Assembly (NCBI GenBank): GCA_900110595.1
Contig: FOEZ01000010.1
Location: 100,379 to 164,378 of the forward strand
Origin: Arthrobacter sp. OV608
GTDB lineage: Bacteria > Actinomycetota > Actinomycetes > Actinomycetales > Micrococcaceae
DNA length: 64,000 bases
Direction: 5' to 3'
Numbering within the stretch: position 1 is the stretch's first letter; each line of letters starts with the position of its first letter. The position numbers and the translations under genes are program-made. Under the pieces are notes generated by a model, which was given only the letters and a program-made list of their open reading frames with translations, was not told the DNA's origin and searched no databases. Shown in pieces: positions 8,459 to 17,560 of this stretch.

Positions 8459-9492
8459 TGGGCGCCGAGGAGGAAGGTTCCGGCCACAGTGGGCGACTCC
8501 TGCGGTGGGGTGTTGTGGCCACCGGCAGGATCGCCCACCGCGTAACCCGCGACCTCGCCTGCCTTGAGGATGCCACGCTGTATGCGGTGAGTTCGCGGAG
8601 CGAGGGCTCCGCCCGGGGCTTCGCTGAGCAGCATGGCTTTGCCGTCAGCTACCACGACACACCCACCGCAACCGGCTACCAACAGCTGTTCGCCGATCCT
8701 TTGGTGGACGTGGTGTACGTGGCCACGCCGCACGCCCAGCACTTCGAAGTTGCCCTTGCCGCCCTCGACGCCGGCAAACATGTCTTGTGCGAAAAGCCCC
8801 TCACCATCAACGCCCGTGAGGCCCGCGAACTGACCGCGCTGGCGGGGGAACGGGGAGTGTTCCTGATGGAGGCGGTGTGGACCCGTTTCCTGCCGGCTAC
8901 CCGCCGCGCCCTTGAGCTGGCCGGCAGCGGGGCGATCGGCACGGTCCGCTGGGTCCAGGCGGATCTGGGCTTTCCGGCTGTGTACGATCCAGCGGACAGG
9001 CTGTGGGACCCGGCTGCCGGCGGCGGCGCCCTCCTGGACCTCGCGGTGTACCCGCTGACCTGGGCCGTGGCTGCCCTCGGATTTCCCACCAGGCTCACCG
9101 CCACGGGGCACCTGAACCGGGACGGCGTGGACGTGCAGAACACGCTCACGCTCGAATATCCGGAAGGCGCCGCAGCCCAGCTGACCTCCTCACTCTCGTC
9201 GGCCGGTCCGGGCATGGCAACACTCGGCGGGACCGCCGGCTGGATCAGGACCGGTTCCCCGCTGTACAGCCCGAAAAGCCTGGAAATTTGCGGCCTGGAC
9301 GGCCGAATCCGGGTTGAGGAATTTCCAGAGGAGACCGAGGGCTTCATCCACGAACTGCGCGAAACGGCACGGTGCATCCGCGCCGGTCTCCAGGAGAGTC
9401 CGCTGATGCCCTGGGCCGAAACCGTGCAGATGATGCAGCTGCTGGACGAAGCACGGCAGCAACTGGGGCTGCACTACCCCAACGACGTTTAG
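8458..9492 (+). CDS. Gfo/Idh/MocA-family oxidoreductase
   Basis: This is an NAD(P)-dependent sugar or polyol dehydrogenase of 344 residues. The N-terminal Rossmann fold carries GVVATGRIA, and the family motif around the catalytic lysine is seen as AGKHVLCEKPLTINAREA. The ATG overlaps the last base of the LacI stop (TGATG), so it belongs to the same operon. A role in oxidising the sugar released by the GH1 enzyme is inference; the family covers many substrates. Confidence 0.88.
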   Translation: MGAEEEGSGHSGRLLRWGVVATGRIAHRVTRDLACLEDATLYAVSSRSEGSARGFAEQHGFAVSYHDTPTATGYQQLFADPLVDVVYVATPHAQHFEVALAALDAGKHVLCEKPLTINAREARELTALAGERGVFLMEAVWTRFLPATRRALELAGSGAIGTVRWVQADLGFPAVYDPADRLWDPAAGGGALLDLAVYPLTWAVAALGFPTRLTATGHLNRDGVDVQNTLTLEYPEGAAAQLTSSLSSAGPGMATLGGTAGWIRTGSPLYSPKSLEICGLDGRIRVEEFPEETEGFIHELRETARCIRAGLQESPLMPWAETVQMMQLLDEARQQLGLHYPNDV

Positions 9493-9517
9493 TTTCGGCT
9501 GGGCTCAACCATCGGAG

Positions 9518-10645
9518 CTAAAGCGCCGGGAGCACGTCCCGCGCCTCACGCGCGTCCATCCCCGTGGCCTCCAGGAGGTCCACCATCAGGGGCCGGTAGA
9601 GCATCACCACCGTTTCGCCTTCGAGCCGCTGCACTTCAAGCAGCTTCGGGTGCAGCCGCAGGGCAATCTCGCTCAGGTCACGCCGGGCCGTGCGCAGGTG
9701 GGCGCGGCGGACGCCGTCGTGCGTTTCCGCCAGGCCCAGCGACAGCTCATCAATGGCGGCAGCGGTCTCCTGCAGCACTTCTGCGATGTTCTCCGTGGCC
9801 TCGTCCGAGAGCGCCGCGTGATTGATGGCGCTCGTCAGCCGGCGGGCGAAAACCCGGCTGTTCCGCAAAGCCAGATCAATAAAGTCCAGTGACACTTTCA
9901 GCTGGTCCAGCTCCTCCCGGTGCCGCCGGTAGGCGGGCGCAAGCCTGGCCACCTCCCCGGAAGAGCGCAGGGACTGGCGCATCGCGTCCACCAGAGGCTG
10001 GCAGTTCCGGCCCCGGATGAGCGCGTGCCACGCCTGGGTGGAGTCGCTGTTGGCCAGGGCGTCGGCACACTCGCGCAGCACCTCCGCCAGTTCGTGCAGC
10101 AGCTTCTGCACGTCCTTGCGTGGCTCCCGCCGAGGGTCCTTGGGGATCAGGATGGTCACCAGTAGAGCGCACAGGCCGCCCACCACGGCGTCGATACTCC
10201 GGGTGAAAGGCCCGCCGGCCGGCGCCGGGAGCAGCACCACCAGCAACGACTGGAGCCCCAGCTGCGTGGTAAAGATGGTGCCGCTGTCCAGGAAGCGGGC
10301 CAGCAGGATGGAGAAGAGCAGCACGACGGCGGCCTGCCAGATTCCGCTGCCCAGCCAGTGCAGGAGCAGGTCGCCCACGGCGATGCCGATGGTGCAGCCC
10401 AGTCCCACCTCCACCACCCGCCGCAACCGCGGTTCGCGCGAGAAGCCCAGGGCGATCAGGGAGGAGGTGGCGGCGAACAAGGGCCCGGAGTGGCCCAGAA
10501 CGTACTCGGCGAAGGCATAGGCGCCCACTGCGCAAAGGGTCATCTGGACGGCGGGAACAAGGGAATTCCGGCTCCGGATCAACCCGGTGCGGATACGGCC
10601 GTGCAGGAAACGCCTGCCCGCTGAGAGTCCTGCTGCCGAAGCCAT
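9518..10645 (-). CDS. FUSC-family (aromatic acid exporter-like) membrane protein
   Basis: From the ATG at 10643-10645 the protein has 375 residues; an extension upstream is open but has no better ribosome site. The N-terminal half contains several hydrophobic segments, including QMTLCAVGAYAFAEYVLG and WQAAVVLLFSILLARFL, and the C-terminal half is a long helical cytoplasmic region (EVLRECADALANSDSTQAW). This layout fits the FUSC/YccS-YhfK group, which includes efflux proteins for aromatic acids. It is convergent with the oxidoreductase at a 25-bp gap. The substrate is unknown. Confidence 0.75.
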   Translation of the reverse strand: MASAAGLSAGRRFLHGRIRTGLIRSRNSLVPAVQMTLCAVGAYAFAEYVLGHSGPLFAATSSLIALGFSREPRLRRVVEVGLGCTIGIAVGDLLLHWLGSGIWQAAVVLLFSILLARFLDSGTIFTTQLGLQSLLVVLLPAPAGGPFTRSIDAVVGGLCALLVTILIPKDPRREPRKDVQKLLHELAEVLRECADALANSDSTQAWHALIRGRNCQPLVDAMRQSLRSSGEVARLAPAYRRHREELDQLKVSLDFIDLALRNSRVFARRLTSAINHAALSDEATENIAEVLQETAAAIDELSLGLAETHDGVRRAHLRTARRDLSEIALRLHPKLLEVQRLEGETVVMLYRPLMVDLLEATGMDAREARDVLPAL

Positions 10646-10756
10646 GACGTCCAGTCTATTTGCTGCCCGTGTTTTATTTTTGCTGCCGCGCACTACGGCC
10701 GGAGATGTGATCTGCGCAATGGGAACCCGGCACTTGTCAGCAAATATCCCGCCGTC

Positions 10757-10778
10757 GTTAATGTTCCGTTCACTTTGG
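10757..10778 (+). promoter_or_regulatory. Candidate PHO box upstream of pstS
   Basis: GTTAATGTTCC (10757) and GTTCACTTTGG (10768) form 11-bp-spaced direct repeats beginning GTT, resembling the actinobacterial PhoP box (GTTCACC-type repeats). A third GTTACCT follows at 10791, one base out of phase. Position 120-140 bp before pstS suits phosphate-starvation control, but the match is weak. Confidence 0.35.
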
Positions 10779-10897
10779 ACAGCCCATCCCGTTACCTGCG
10801 GCCCTTAACTTCGATGAAGGTACAAAACGTACGCATCGCGCTGCAGGGTTCTCCGCCCCTGTCCCGCAACTGAGAAACCCTGGAAGGGGTACACCTA

Positions 10898-12019
10898 GTG
10901 AAGGCACTTCGCTTCGGCCGCCACGCCGCTATTGCTGTTATCGCAGCCGGCGCACTCGCGCTCACCGCCTGCGGTTCAGACAACGCCACGGGCACCGCGC
11001 CCGGCGGCAACCAGACTTCAGCCGGACCCAAGGTGACCGGCACGCTCACCGGCATCGGCGCATCCTCCACCACCGCGGCCATGGACGCGTGGAAGGCCGG
11101 CTTCGCCTCGGCAAACCCCGGCGCCACCGTGCAGTACTCGCCGGACGGCTCCGGCGCCGGCCGCAAGGCCATCATCGACGGCTCGGCTCAGTTTGCCGGT
11201 TCGGACGCGTACCTCAAGGACGAAGAACTTGAAGCCTCCAAGGCCAAGTGCGGCCCCGAGGGCGCTGTCAACATCCCGGTCTACATCTCCCCGATTGCCG
11301 TAGCCTTCAATCTCCCCGGCATCACCGAGCTGAAGCTGGACGCAGCCACCGTGGCCAAGATCTTCCGCGGCCAGATCACCACCTGGAACGATCCCGCCAT
11401 CGCAGCCCTGAACGACGGCGTCACCCTGCCGGACCTCAAGGTCACCCCGGTGAACCGCTCAGACGACTCCGGCACCACCACTAACTTCACCGACTACCTG
11501 GCATCGGCAGCATCTGAGATCTGGACGGACAAGGCCGCCGGCGTCTGGCCTGCAAGCCTCCAGGGTGAGAACGCCAAGGGCACCTCCGGCGTGGTCAAGA
11601 CCGTCACCGACACCCCCGGTGCCGTGACCTACGCTGACGACTCCGCCGTGGGCGGCAAGCTCGGCACCGCCTCCATCAAGGTGGGCGAAGAATTCGTGAA
11701 GATCTCCGCCGACGCCGCCGCCAAGGCAGTTGAAGCCGGCAAGCCCGTTGAAGGCCGCTCCGCCAACGACGGTGCCATCAAGCTGGACCGCAAGACCACC
11801 GCCTCCGGCGCCTACCCCGTGGTCCTGGTTTCCTACCACGTCGTTTGCACCACCTACGACAAGCAGGAAACCGTAGACCTGATCAAGGCCTTCGAGAACT
11901 ACGTAGTGTCCGAGGAAGGCCAGGAGACGGCTGCGGATTCCGCGAAGTCCGCTCCGCTCTCCTCCACCCTCGCCGAGAAGGCAAAGGCGGCCATCGAGTC
12001 CGTCAAGGTCAAGTCCTAA
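10898..12019 (+). CDS. pstS: Phosphate ABC transporter substrate-binding lipoprotein PstS
   Basis: PstS binds inorganic phosphate outside the membrane. The GTG start at 10898 has GGAAGGGG nine bases upstream. The 373-aa precursor has a lipobox (LALTACG) after a short hydrophobic core, so it is a lipoprotein. Family features include IGASSTTAAMDAWKAGF, YSPDGSGAGRKAIIDG, the phosphate-contacting SDDSGTTTNF, and IFRGQITTWNDPAIA. It leads pstSCAB. Induction under phosphate limitation is expected from family knowledge and supported by a weak candidate PHO box. Confidence 0.96.
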   Translation: MKALRFGRHAAIAVIAAGALALTACGSDNATGTAPGGNQTSAGPKVTGTLTGIGASSTTAAMDAWKAGFASANPGATVQYSPDGSGAGRKAIIDGSAQFAGSDAYLKDEELEASKAKCGPEGAVNIPVYISPIAVAFNLPGITELKLDAATVAKIFRGQITTWNDPAIAALNDGVTLPDLKVTPVNRSDDSGTTTNFTDYLASAASEIWTDKAAGVWPASLQGENAKGTSGVVKTVTDTPGAVTYADDSAVGGKLGTASIKVGEEFVKISADAAAKAVEAGKPVEGRSANDGAIKLDRKTTASGAYPVVLVSYHVVCTTYDKQETVDLIKAFENYVVSEEGQETAADSAKSAPLSSTLAEKAKAAIESVKVKS

Positions 12020-12037
12020 TTAGCGCACCAAATCCGG

Positions 12038-12070
12038 GTTCCCCGCCTGCCGGCAGGCAGTGCGGGGAAC
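12038..12070 (+). promoter_or_regulatory. Stem-loop between pstS and pstC
   Basis: GTTCCCCGC (12038-12046) pairs perfectly with GCGGGGAAC (12062-12070) around a loop that can itself fold (CTGCCGGCAG). No U-tract follows. It probably stabilises pstS mRNA or attenuates downstream transcription so that PstS is made in excess, as at 3990-4013. Confidence 0.65.
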
Positions 12071-12131
12071 TTGGCATTGGATGCACCTTCTTCCAGTCTT
12101 TGAAAAACCTCCACGATCGAAGGGCCGTCGA

Positions 12132-13064
12132 ATGACCGCCACCCCCCTGACCAGAACCCAGGGCGCCGGCCGCGCCGGGGACAAAATCTTTTCGGGTGCC
12201 GCCCTGGCCGCCGGCTGCCTCATTCTCGCCGTCCTCTTCGGCGTCGCGCTCTTCCTGGTGGTCCAGGCCATCCCGGCGCTGACAGCACCTGCGGCCGAGA
12301 TCCAAGGCGGAGCAGGCTTCTTCGCCTACATCTGGCCCATTGTGATCGGCACGCTCATCGCAGCAGTCATTGCGCTGGTGATTGCCACACCCATCGCCAT
12401 CGGCGTTGCGCTGTTTATCTCCCATTTCGCCCCCCGCGGACTCGCCGCCGGCCTGGGCTACGTGGTGGACCTGCTCGCCGCGATCCCCTCTGTGGTCTAC
12501 GGTGCGTGGGGTGCCACGTTCCTGGCCGGCCAAATCTCCCCGGCCTACAACTGGCTCGCCCAGAACATGGGCTGGCTGCCCATTTTCCAGGGGCCCGCTT
12601 CCGCCACCGGCAAAACCATCCTTACCGCCGGCATCGTCCTGGCCGTGATGGTGCTGCCCATCATCACCTCACTGTCCCGCGAAATTTTCCTGCAGACCCC
12701 CAAACTGCACGAGGAAGCCGCGCTCGCGCTGGGTGCCACCCGCTGGGAAATGATCAAGATGTCCGTCCTGCCCTTTGCACGGCCCGGCATCATCAGCGCC
12801 GTTATGCTCGGGCTGGGCCGCGCGCTCGGCGAAACCATGGCAGTGGCCCTGGTGCTGTCCTCCGGAGCCCTGACGGCCAGCCTGATCCAGTCCGGCAACC
12901 AGACCATCGCCGCGGAGATCGCCCTGAACTTCCCCGAGGCCAGCGGACTCAAGGTCAGCACGCTGATCGCCGCCGGCCTGGTCCTGTTCATCATCACCCT
13001 GGCCGTGAACATGATCGCGCGCTGGATCATCACCCGGCACAAAGAATTCTCGGGAGCCAACTAA
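12132..13064 (+). CDS. pstC: Phosphate ABC transporter permease PstC
   Basis: PstC is one half of the phosphate channel. I chose the ATG at 12132, preceded by GAAGGG; the frame is open upstream from 12060 through the pstS-pstC hairpin. The 310-aa protein has about six membrane segments and the permease loop LHEEAALALGATRWEMIKMSVLPFAR written here as its core HEEAALALGATRWEMI. Its stop directly abuts the pstA ATG (TAAATG), indicating coupling. Confidence 0.95.
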   Translation: MTATPLTRTQGAGRAGDKIFSGAALAAGCLILAVLFGVALFLVVQAIPALTAPAAEIQGGAGFFAYIWPIVIGTLIAAVIALVIATPIAIGVALFISHFAPRGLAAGLGYVVDLLAAIPSVVYGAWGATFLAGQISPAYNWLAQNMGWLPIFQGPASATGKTILTAGIVLAVMVLPIITSLSREIFLQTPKLHEEAALALGATRWEMIKMSVLPFARPGIISAVMLGLGRALGETMAVALVLSSGALTASLIQSGNQTIAAEIALNFPEASGLKVSTLIAAGLVLFIITLAVNMIARWIITRHKEFSGAN

Positions 13065-14177
13065 ATGACCTCCACCCTTACTCCCGTCCGCAGCAAGCGC
13101 TCGGCGCTCACCAAGGGCCAGCTGCCCAAGTACGCGCCCTACGTGGTCCTTGCCGCGGCCCTGATTCTCGGCGCGGCGGTCCTCGCGCTGGTGGGCTTTA
13201 ACGCGTTCGGCTGGGGCGTGGTCTCCGCGATCCTGTTCGCCATTGGGCTCGTGTCCTGGAGTGCAGCCGTTGAAGGATCCCGCAAGGCCAAGGACAAACT
13301 GGCCACCTGCCTGGTGGTGGGGTCCTTCCTGGTTGCGCTGCTGCCGCTCGTCTCGGTCATCTGGACCGTGCTGGTCAACGGTATCCCCGGCCTCCTGACC
13401 CCGGGATTCCTCAGCAGCTCCATGAACGGCGTCACGGGAGTGTACGACAGACGGGCCGTCGAGGAGGGCGCACCCGTCCTGGGCGGCATCTACCACGCGC
13501 TGCTGGGTACAGTGGAGATCACCCTGCTGGCCACCGTTATCTCCGTGCCGGTTGGCCTGCTGACCGCGATCTACCTGGTGGAATATGGGAGGGATGGCCG
13601 GCTCGCCCGCGCCATCACCTTCTTCGTTGACGTTATGACCGGCATCCCGTCCATCGTGGCCGGCCTCTTCGCGGCCGCCTTCTTCTTCGCGGTGGTGGGC
13701 CCGGGAACCAAGACAGGTGCCGTGGCCGCCGTCGCCCTTTCCGTGCTGATGATCCCCGTGGTGGTGCGGTCCAGCGAGGAAATGCTGAAGATCGTGCCCA
13801 ACGAACTGCGTGAAGCGGCCTACGCGCTGGGCGTGCGCAAGTGGCGGACCATCGTCAAGGTGGTGATTCCGACGGCGATCTCGGGCATCGCTTCGGGCGT
13901 CACCCTGGCCATCGCCCGCGTTATCGGCGAGACGGCGCCCATCCTGGTCACCGCCGGCTTCGCCACCAGCATCAACTCCAACGTGTTCAGCGGCTGGATG
14001 GCCTCGCTGCCCACGTTCATCTACACCCAGATCCTGAACCCAACGTCGCCGGCCAACCCGGACCCGTCCTCGCAGCGGGCCTGGGGCGCTGCCCTGGTGC
14101 TGATCATCCTGGTGATGATCCTCAACCTGGGCGCCCGGCTGATCGCCCGGGTCTTCGCCCCCAAAACGGGCCGCTGA
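13065..14177 (+). CDS. pstA: Phosphate ABC transporter permease PstA
   Basis: PstA pairs with PstC in the membrane. The 370-aa product is longer than the 280-300 aa of many PstA proteins because of an N-terminal part with two additional hydrophobic segments (YVVLAAALILGAAVLALVG and a second near residue 50), as often seen in actinobacteria. The EAA-like loop is NELREAAYALGVRKWRTIVK. The start ATG follows the pstC stop without a gap. A PTSPANPDPSSQ loop lies near the C terminus. Confidence 0.95.
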   Translation: MTSTLTPVRSKRSALTKGQLPKYAPYVVLAAALILGAAVLALVGFNAFGWGVVSAILFAIGLVSWSAAVEGSRKAKDKLATCLVVGSFLVALLPLVSVIWTVLVNGIPGLLTPGFLSSSMNGVTGVYDRRAVEEGAPVLGGIYHALLGTVEITLLATVISVPVGLLTAIYLVEYGRDGRLARAITFFVDVMTGIPSIVAGLFAAAFFFAVVGPGTKTGAVAAVALSVLMIPVVVRSSEEMLKIVPNELREAAYALGVRKWRTIVKVVIPTAISGIASGVTLAIARVIGETAPILVTAGFATSINSNVFSGWMASLPTFIYTQILNPTSPANPDPSSQRAWGAALVLIILVMILNLGARLIARVFAPKTGR

Positions 14178-14261
14178 CGGCGGCTCCGGGCATGTGGCAC
14201 CTACCGCCGCTTCCGGCCGGAACCTAGACTTCAATTCATCCCCAGTTAGTGAAGGAACACC

Positions 14262-15041
14262 ATGTCTAAGCGCATCGACGTCAAGGACCTGAACGTGTAC
14301 TACGGCGATTTCCTCGCCGTGGAGGACGTCACCATCAACATCGAGGCCAAGTCCGTCACCGCATTCATCGGTCCGTCCGGCTGCGGCAAGTCCACCTTCC
14401 TGCGGACCCTGAACCGCATGCACGAGGTACTTCCCGGCGCCCGCGTGGAGGGCGAAGTGCTCCTCGACGGCGACAACCTGTACGGCCCGGGCGTGGACCC
14501 CGTCACGGTCCGCTCGCAGATCGGCATGGTGTTCCAGCGGCCCAACCCGTTCCCCACCATGTCCATCCGGGACAATGTGCTGGCGGGCGTGAAGCTGAAC
14601 AACAAGAAGATCTCCAAGGGCGAGGCCGACGTCCTGGTGGAGCGCTCACTGAAGGGCGCCAACCTCTGGAACGAGGTCAAGGACCGCCTGGACAAGCCTG
14701 GTTCGGGGCTTTCCGGCGGCCAGCAGCAGCGCCTCTGCATCGCGCGGGCCATCGCCGTGGAGCCGCAGGTGATCCTGATGGACGAGCCGTGCTCCGCGCT
14801 GGACCCCATCTCCACCCTGGCCATTGAAGACCTCATCAACGAGCTCAAGGACCAGTACACGGTGGTGATCGTGACCCACAACATGCAGCAGGCAGCCCGC
14901 GTCTCGGACCGCACCGCGTTCTTCAACATCGCCGGCACCGGCAAGCCCGGCAAGCTCATCGAAGTCGGCAACACGCACACCATCTTCAGCAACCCCACGC
15001 AGAAGGCCACGGAAGACTACGTCTCCGGCCGCTTCGGATAA
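14262..15041 (+). CDS. pstB: Phosphate ABC transporter ATPase PstB
   Basis: PstB powers phosphate import. The 259-aa protein has Walker [10 protein letters not shown] (37-45), the ABC signature LSGGQQQR (150-157), Walker B ILMDEP (171-176) and the switch histidine in VTHNMQQA. The PstB-typical [15 protein letters not shown]-loop is present. GAAGG lies upstream of the ATG. An 84-bp gap separates it from pstA; it ends the operon. No phoU gene follows here. Confidence 0.97.
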   Translation: MSKRIDVKDLNVYYGDFLAVEDVTINIEAKSVTAFIGPSGCGKSTFLRTLNRMHEVLPGARVEGEVLLDGDNLYGPGVDPVTVRSQIGMVFQRPNPFPTMSIRDNVLAGVKLNNKKISKGEADVLVERSLKGANLWNEVKDRLDKPGSGLSGGQQQRLCIARAIAVEPQVILMDEPCSALDPISTLAIEDLINELKDQYTVVIVTHNMQQAARVSDRTAFFNIAGTGKPGKLIEVGNTHTIFSNPTQKATEDYVSGRFG

Positions 15042-15050
15042 TCCCCAGCC

Positions 15051-15106
15051 GCGCCCAGGCTCGCACGCTCGCCCGGGGACCCCTGCGGCCGTGGGCCCAC
15101 AGCCGG
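15051..15106. repeat. Single copy of the radA-upstream repeat half
   Basis: CTCGCACGCTCGCCCGGGGA and the following CCCCTGCGGCCGTGGGCCCA match the conserved half of the array at 2242-2540 with a few substitutions. It sits just after pstB. This shows that the repeat is dispersed as well as tandem. Confidence 0.7.
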
Positions 15107-15132
15107 CTGAACCAGGGGGCGTCGTCGTACGC

Positions 15133-15537
15133 CTATTCGGGCACTTCCAGCTGGAAGCCGCAGCGGCAGCGCAGCACCCTGGTGGGCAGCGAGACCGTGT
15201 TGAGTGCTCCGCCGGAACTGCTCCGGTAGCACAGGCGCTCTATCTCGAACTCGGCTTCCTCCATGGCAAATCCGCAATGGATGTACTCGTCGCCGAGCAA
15301 AATGACTTTTGCCATCCACCGCACCTGGCCGAGCGCCGCGGCGACGTCGGCGGCATACGCGAGGTGCTCCTGGAACCGGCGGCATTCGTTGCACGTATAG
15401 GAGACGGTGACCAGGTCGCCATTGGCGGCACCCATCGCAATGATCGCGTGGATGGTCAGCTGCTGTTCCGTTCCGCAAAGCTCGCACTGCATATGGCGTG
15501 GCTGAGGGTGGTCGTGGCGGGGAGCCGGGGTAGACAT
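15133..15537 (-). CDS. Hypothetical CxxC zinc-ribbon-like protein (134 aa)
   Basis: I do not recognise the family. Four cysteine clusters are visible: CELCG near the N terminus, CNEC about 30 residues later, and CRCG near the C terminus, with a further C in YIHCG. CELCG and CNEC could hold one zinc ion in a ribbon. The middle part (VRWMAKVILLGDEYIHCGFAM) looks globular. There is no signal peptide or membrane segment. It lies between pstB and the PiT gene but has its own upstream gap, so a link to phosphate is not shown. Confidence 0.6.
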   Translation of the reverse strand: MSTPAPRHDHPQPRHMQCELCGTEQQLTIHAIIAMGAANGDLVTVSYTCNECRRFQEHLAYAADVAAALGQVRWMAKVILLGDEYIHCGFAMEEAEFEIERLCYRSSSGGALNTVSLPTRVLRCRCGFQLEVPE

Positions 15538-15762
15538 GGCGCCTGGTCTTTTCCACGTTGTGCAGCCAACCCGCCGATATGCTGCAGCGGAACCATCCCC
15601 AGCCCTGCACCCGGCTGCGGATGGCAGGCCCGGCAGCGGTGCTGGGGGCCTACTTTTGAATTTACGTCACCAGCTTCCGGCTGTACAGGTCTTGTACGGC
15701 AGGGCAGCAGCGGACGACGGCGTGGTCCCCGGCTGTGAGCCGGCGGACCCGGTCCGCGCGGC

Positions 15763-16776
15763 TTATTCCGGCAGTGGGGAAAGTGCCAGCGCCAGCACAA
15801 AGGCGAGGGCGGCCGTGGCCAGCGGGGTGAGGATCCAGAGCCCCACGATGCGGATCACCAGCTTCCGGTTGGTGACCGAGAAGTGCTGGTTCTCTCCCGC
15901 GCCCAACACTGCAGAGGTGACGGTGTGCGTGGTGGACAGGGGCCAGTGCAGGCCGATGGCACCCACAAAAAGCATCACGGCACTGGAAATCTGGGCCACC
16001 GAGCCGCGCAGCGGGTCGATCCTGGTGATTTTATGGCCGATGGTGTGCGAGATGCGCCAGCCGCCGAACATCGTACCGGCGGCGATCATCACCGCTGAAA
16101 GCAGCGCAACCCACACGGGGATGCTGCCGCCGTCGGAATAGCCGCCCGCCAGCAGGGCAAGGAGGAGGACGGCGCTGATCCGCTGTCCGTCCTGCAGGCC
16201 GTGGCCGAACGCCACCGCCCCCGCGGCGATGGACTGGCTCCGGCGGAACCGCTGGTTCACCACGTTCGGCTGCGTGTGCCGTGCGGCCCAGGTGGCGGGG
16301 TAGACCAGCATAAACGCGCCGCTGTAGGCCACCAGGGGTGACAGCACCAGGGGCAGGATGACCTGGAACAGCAGGGAGTTGTCCACTCCGCCAACACCCG
16401 GCCCGCCCACGGCGAGGCTGGCGAGTCCCGCCCCGGCAAGGCCGCCCACCAGGGCATGGGTGGTGGAGGCCGGGATGCCCCGCCACCACAGGAAGATTCC
16501 CCAGGCGATGGCGCTGGCCAGGCCTGCCAGGAGGATGCTGAGTCCGTCCGTCCCGGCAGGGAGGCTGATCCAGGCCTGGCTCACGGCCACCGCCAGTCCC
16601 GCGCTGAGCAGTGCGCCAATGAAGTTGAAGAAGGCTGCGAGCAGCACCGCCACGCTGGGCGTAAGTGCCCGGGTGCGGACGGCAAGGGCCACGGAGGTGG
16701 AGACGTCGCGGAACCCGTTGACGAAGGCGAACACGGCGGCCAGGAGGACCACTGCGCCGAAGACGACTGCCGTCAC
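15763..16776 (-). CDS. Inorganic phosphate transporter, PiT family
   Basis: PiT proteins are low-affinity phosphate (metal-phosphate) symporters. The 337-aa protein has about ten hydrophobic segments and both PiT signatures, the N-terminal FVNGFRDVSTSVA and the C-terminal repeat GLHWPLSTTHTVTSAVLGAG. In the first signature the usual GxxDxANxxA becomes GFRDVSTSVA, a known minor variant group. The GTG start at 16774-16776 lies one base after the stop of the DUF47 gene (TGAGGTG), so the pair is coupled. It complements the high-affinity pst system nearby. Confidence 0.93.
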   Translation of the reverse strand: MTAVVFGAVVLLAAVFAFVNGFRDVSTSVALAVRTRALTPSVAVLLAAFFNFIGALLSAGLAVAVSQAWISLPAGTDGLSILLAGLASAIAWGIFLWWRGIPASTTHALVGGLAGAGLASLAVGGPGVGGVDNSLLFQVILPLVLSPLVAYSGAFMLVYPATWAARHTQPNVVNQRFRRSQSIAAGAVAFGHGLQDGQRISAVLLLALLAGGYSDGGSIPVWVALLSAVMIAAGTMFGGWRISHTIGHKITRIDPLRGSVAQISSAVMLFVGAIGLHWPLSTTHTVTSAVLGAGENQHFSVTNRKLVIRIVGLWILTPLATAALAFVLALALSPLPE

Positions 16777-16777
16777 C

Positions 16778-17395
16778 TCAGGATTCCTTGACGATGATGC
16801 TGCCTACCTGGGTGGCGATGCGGCGCATGTCCTTGGTGACTTCCACGAGTTGGTTGGCGATGTCGCGGTTGCGGGAGTACTGCGCCCACTTCATATCGCT
16901 GATCATGTCCGCCACCCAGACCCGGTGGGTCCGTTCGGCACGTTTGGCCAGGCGGAGGATTTCGATCCAGTAATCCTCGAGGTCGTCCAGGTTGTCCAGC
17001 CGCCGCATGGCATTCACGGTGAGTTCGGCCTGCCGGCTGATGATCTCCAGTTGGTCCGCGGCCCGTTTGGGGAGGCGCTCCAGCCGGTAAAGGGCCACGA
17101 GTTCCGCGGCGGCATCCAGTTTCTCGATGGCCTCGTTGAGGTACCGCGAGAGGGCATACATGTCCTCGCGCGGCAACGGGTTAACAAAGCTGGTGCGCAT
17201 GTGCGTCAGGAGGGCGAAATGCAGTTCGGCGGACCGTGCCTCGTGGTTGTGCATGTCCTCCACAAGCCTGCCGTGCTCCGCCGCGGGGACACCGAGGATT
17301 TCGGCGAGCGTGGCGCTGCCCAGCACAATCTGCTGCGCCATTTGCGACAAGAGGTTCAGCCCGGCGGGCTCCTGGGGAAAAAGGCGCAGTTTCAC
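16778..17395 (-). CDS. DUF47 (PhoU-like) partner of the PiT transporter
   Basis: DUF47 proteins are helical PhoU-like proteins almost always encoded with PiT and thought to control it. I chose the GTG at 17393-17395, giving 205 residues, the normal length; the frame is open for 53 more codons upstream without family similarity. The product is mostly helical, with MAQQIVLGSATLAEIL, MHNHEARSAELHFALLTHM and TSFVNPLPREDMYALSRYLN, the last a typical DUF47 metal-site region (E/D and H residues). It is followed immediately by the PiT gene. Confidence 0.92.
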   Translation of the reverse strand: MKLRLFPQEPAGLNLLSQMAQQIVLGSATLAEILGVPAAEHGRLVEDMHNHEARSAELHFALLTHMRTSFVNPLPREDMYALSRYLNEAIEKLDAAAELVALYRLERLPKRAADQLEIISRQAELTVNAMRRLDNLDDLEDYWIEILRLAKRAERTHRVWVADMISDMKWAQYSRNRDIANQLVEVTKDMRRIATQVGSIIVKES

Positions 17396-17560
17396 GTAGT
17401 TACCGGTCTCCGGGAGTAGTTCAGGGCGGGAGTTGCCTGCCGTGTGACGTGACCCCGGCGCAACCAACGCTAACTCTACCGGCCCGTAAAAGGAGGGCTG
17501 AAATGGGCTGACAGCAGGCGGCCCACGAACATCAGGCCGGCCGTAAACGGGCATAAAAAT

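Noticed and set aside
12669-14423. 584-codon reverse frame over pstC/pstA
   Set aside because: It is a His/Gly/Asp-rich antisense shadow caused by high GC at third positions of the pst genes.
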